Source: Cyanobacteria bacterium UBA947
Lineage (GTDB): Bacteria > Cyanobacteriota > Vampirovibrionia > Gastranaerophilales > Gastranaerophilaceae
Assembly: GCA_002293275.1 (NCBI GenBank)
Contig: DBCX01000053.1
Span: 28,419 to 34,151 of the forward strand
Reading direction: 5' to 3'
Length of the DNA stretch: 5,733 nt
The notes under the pieces were generated by a model. The model saw only the letters and a list, made by a program, of their open reading frames with translations, was not told the origin of the DNA and did no database searches. How positions within the stretch are numbered: the stretch's first letter is position 1; each line of letters starts with the position of its first letter. The translations under genes and the position numbers were made by a program. Positions 4,982 to 5,733 of this stretch are shown piece after piece.

Positions 4982-5713
4982 TTACTCCGCCTCTTTAATC
5001 GCAACGATTGTCTGTTCAATCCCGAATTTCAGGTATTCAATCTGTTGGTTGATGTTGTCTTTGTTGTAGATTGCACCGGCACCGCCGTAAGCCAGGTAAG
5101 GGTTGTATTTTAGCGCCTCCGAGCGCAGGAGTGCAACGGTTTGCGCGTGGGTGCTCAGTTCCAGAATTTTCCGGTATGATGCGAAATTACTCTCGGGTTT
5201 TTGGTCGTATTTGTCGCGAAGATGCTCTGCTGTCCGGTTGAAAAAGAACACGCCGGCGTTGAATCGCTGCACATCTTCATTATTTTCTATTGAGCTGTAG
5301 ATTTTTTCCAGCAGTGGCACGATATCGTTAATATCGTTGAGGTAGGGTGAAGTTTTGTCGGTTTTAAGGATTATGTTGACAAAAGCGGGGTTGTCGCGCG
5401 GCACGGGTTTTACCTGGTTGGCAGAGTGAAAATCTTCCGTGCTTTCGTAAACAGGTTTTGCAACACCGTCTTCAACCGGTACAAATTGGCGCGACAGCTC
5501 GGGCAGCTTACCCATGTAACCTTTGCCGTCAAGCATTTCCTGAGGCTGCCGTTTTTGGAAAAATTTGCGTTTGGGTTTTATCGCGGCATCAAACTCGTCC
5601 GGTGACTGCTGGGCGCCCTGCGCCGCCGCAGGCTGCGCGGTTCCGCTTGTCGGCGCTGCAATCGCCCCGTTGCAAAAAAGCGATATTAGAATTAAAGCCA
5701 ATATTTTCCTCAT
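4982..5713 (-). CDS. Unrecognised exported protein, 243 residues, with signal peptide
   Basis: I do not recognise a family. The N-terminus is a classic Sec signal peptide: basic MRK, hydrophobic ILALILISLF, then cleavage expected after AIA or AIAA (residues 17-20). The Cys at 14 is not in a lipobox (LFCN lacks the small residue before Cys), so it should be a soluble periplasmic or secreted protein rather than a lipoprotein. A disordered Ala/Gln/Pro-rich stretch (21-40) is followed by a strongly basic patch KPKRKFFQKR (46-55). The globular part runs from about 108 to 243 and looks mainly helical (NDIVPLLEKIYSSIENN, ASYRKILELSTHAQTVALLRSEALKYN, then a Gly-rich YGGAGAIYN turn and a final helix). 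The mature part has no cysteine. No SD precedes the ATG; a TATAAT ends 6 nt upstream. It is convergent with the coiled-coil gene. Confidence 0.85.
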   Translation of the reverse strand: MRKILALILISLFCNGAIAAPTSGTAQPAAAQGAQQSPDEFDAAIKPKRKFFQKRQPQEMLDGKGYMGKLPELSRQFVPVEDGVAKPVYESTEDFHSANQVKPVPRDNPAFVNIILKTDKTSPYLNDINDIVPLLEKIYSSIENNEDVQRFNAGVFFFNRTAEHLRDKYDQKPESNFASYRKILELSTHAQTVALLRSEALKYNPYLAYGGAGAIYNKDNINQQIEYLKFGIEQTIVAIKEAE

Positions 5714-5719
5714 AATATC

Positions 5720-5725
5720 ATTATA
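5720..5725 (-). promoter_or_regulatory. -10 element giving a leaderless transcript of the exported-protein gene
   Basis: The minus strand reads TATAAT (5725-5720), then six bases (GATATT) and the ATG at 5713. The predicted transcript start coincides with the start codon. The -35 would fall beyond the window end, so it cannot be judged. Confidence 0.6.
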
Positions 5726-5733
5726 AGATATAA

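Noticed and set aside
4982..5713. Lipoprotein signal because of Cys14
   Set aside because: The residues before the Cys (SLF) do not form a lipobox; a type I cleavage site follows at AIA/A.

Overview
The window holds seven protein-coding genes on short, mostly single-gene transcripts: the 3' three quarters of a glyceraldehyde-3-phosphate dehydrogenase gene (gap, +), an RpoD-like sigma factor without an N-terminal extension (-), a 52-residue AbrB/MazE-like DNA-binding protein (-), an unrecognised acidic 58-residue protein (+), a B12-dependent class II ribonucleotide reductase (nrdJ, -), an unrecognised 309-residue cytoplasmic coiled-coil protein (+) and an unrecognised 243-residue exported protein (-). 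No tRNA, rRNA, CRISPR array or insertion sequence was seen.

Organism: a bacterium using ordinary TTGACA/TATAAT-type promoters and strong Shine-Dalgarno (SD) sites on some genes. The GAPDH active-site region (THSYTGDQRLLDAGH, then an INIVPTTTGAAKAVALV-like stretch) resembles the cyanobacterial/plastid Gap2-GapA type more than the proteobacterial type. A B12-dependent reductase and small orphan genes would fit a non-photosynthetic gut relative of Cyanobacteria (Gastranaerophilales/Melainabacteria). This is inference from remembered family sequences, held at roughly 40-50%; another anaerobic gut lineage remains possible.

Layout: gap and the sigma gene converge with stop codons directly abutting (TAA|TCA), and a 12-bp hairpin sits inside the 3' end of the sigma gene. 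The sigma promoter at 1476-1505 overlaps an 11-bp perfect inverted repeat. The AbrB-like gene and the 58-residue gene diverge from a short region holding two promoters, a palindrome between them and a separate 10-bp inverted repeat. The 58-residue gene converges on nrdJ, and both stop codons share one TTAA. nrdJ and the coiled-coil gene diverge from back-to-back promoters whose -35 boxes are 5 bp apart with a TGTATACA palindrome across them. The coiled-coil and exported-protein genes converge with 27 bp between them and a small GC hairpin.

The most striking signal is in the start regions. Three of the six visible gene starts (AbrB-like, coiled-coil, exported protein) have a perfect TATAAT exactly 6 nt before the ATG and no SD, so transcription should begin at the A of the ATG (leaderless mRNA). 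The other three (sigma, 58-residue protein, nrdJ) have strong SD sites and room for a leader. The genome therefore appears to use two distinct initiation modes side by side.

No complete new multi-gene system is evident. The best candidates for something undescribed are this promoter/start architecture, the divergent AbrB-like/58-residue pair, and the two unrecognised proteins at the right end.
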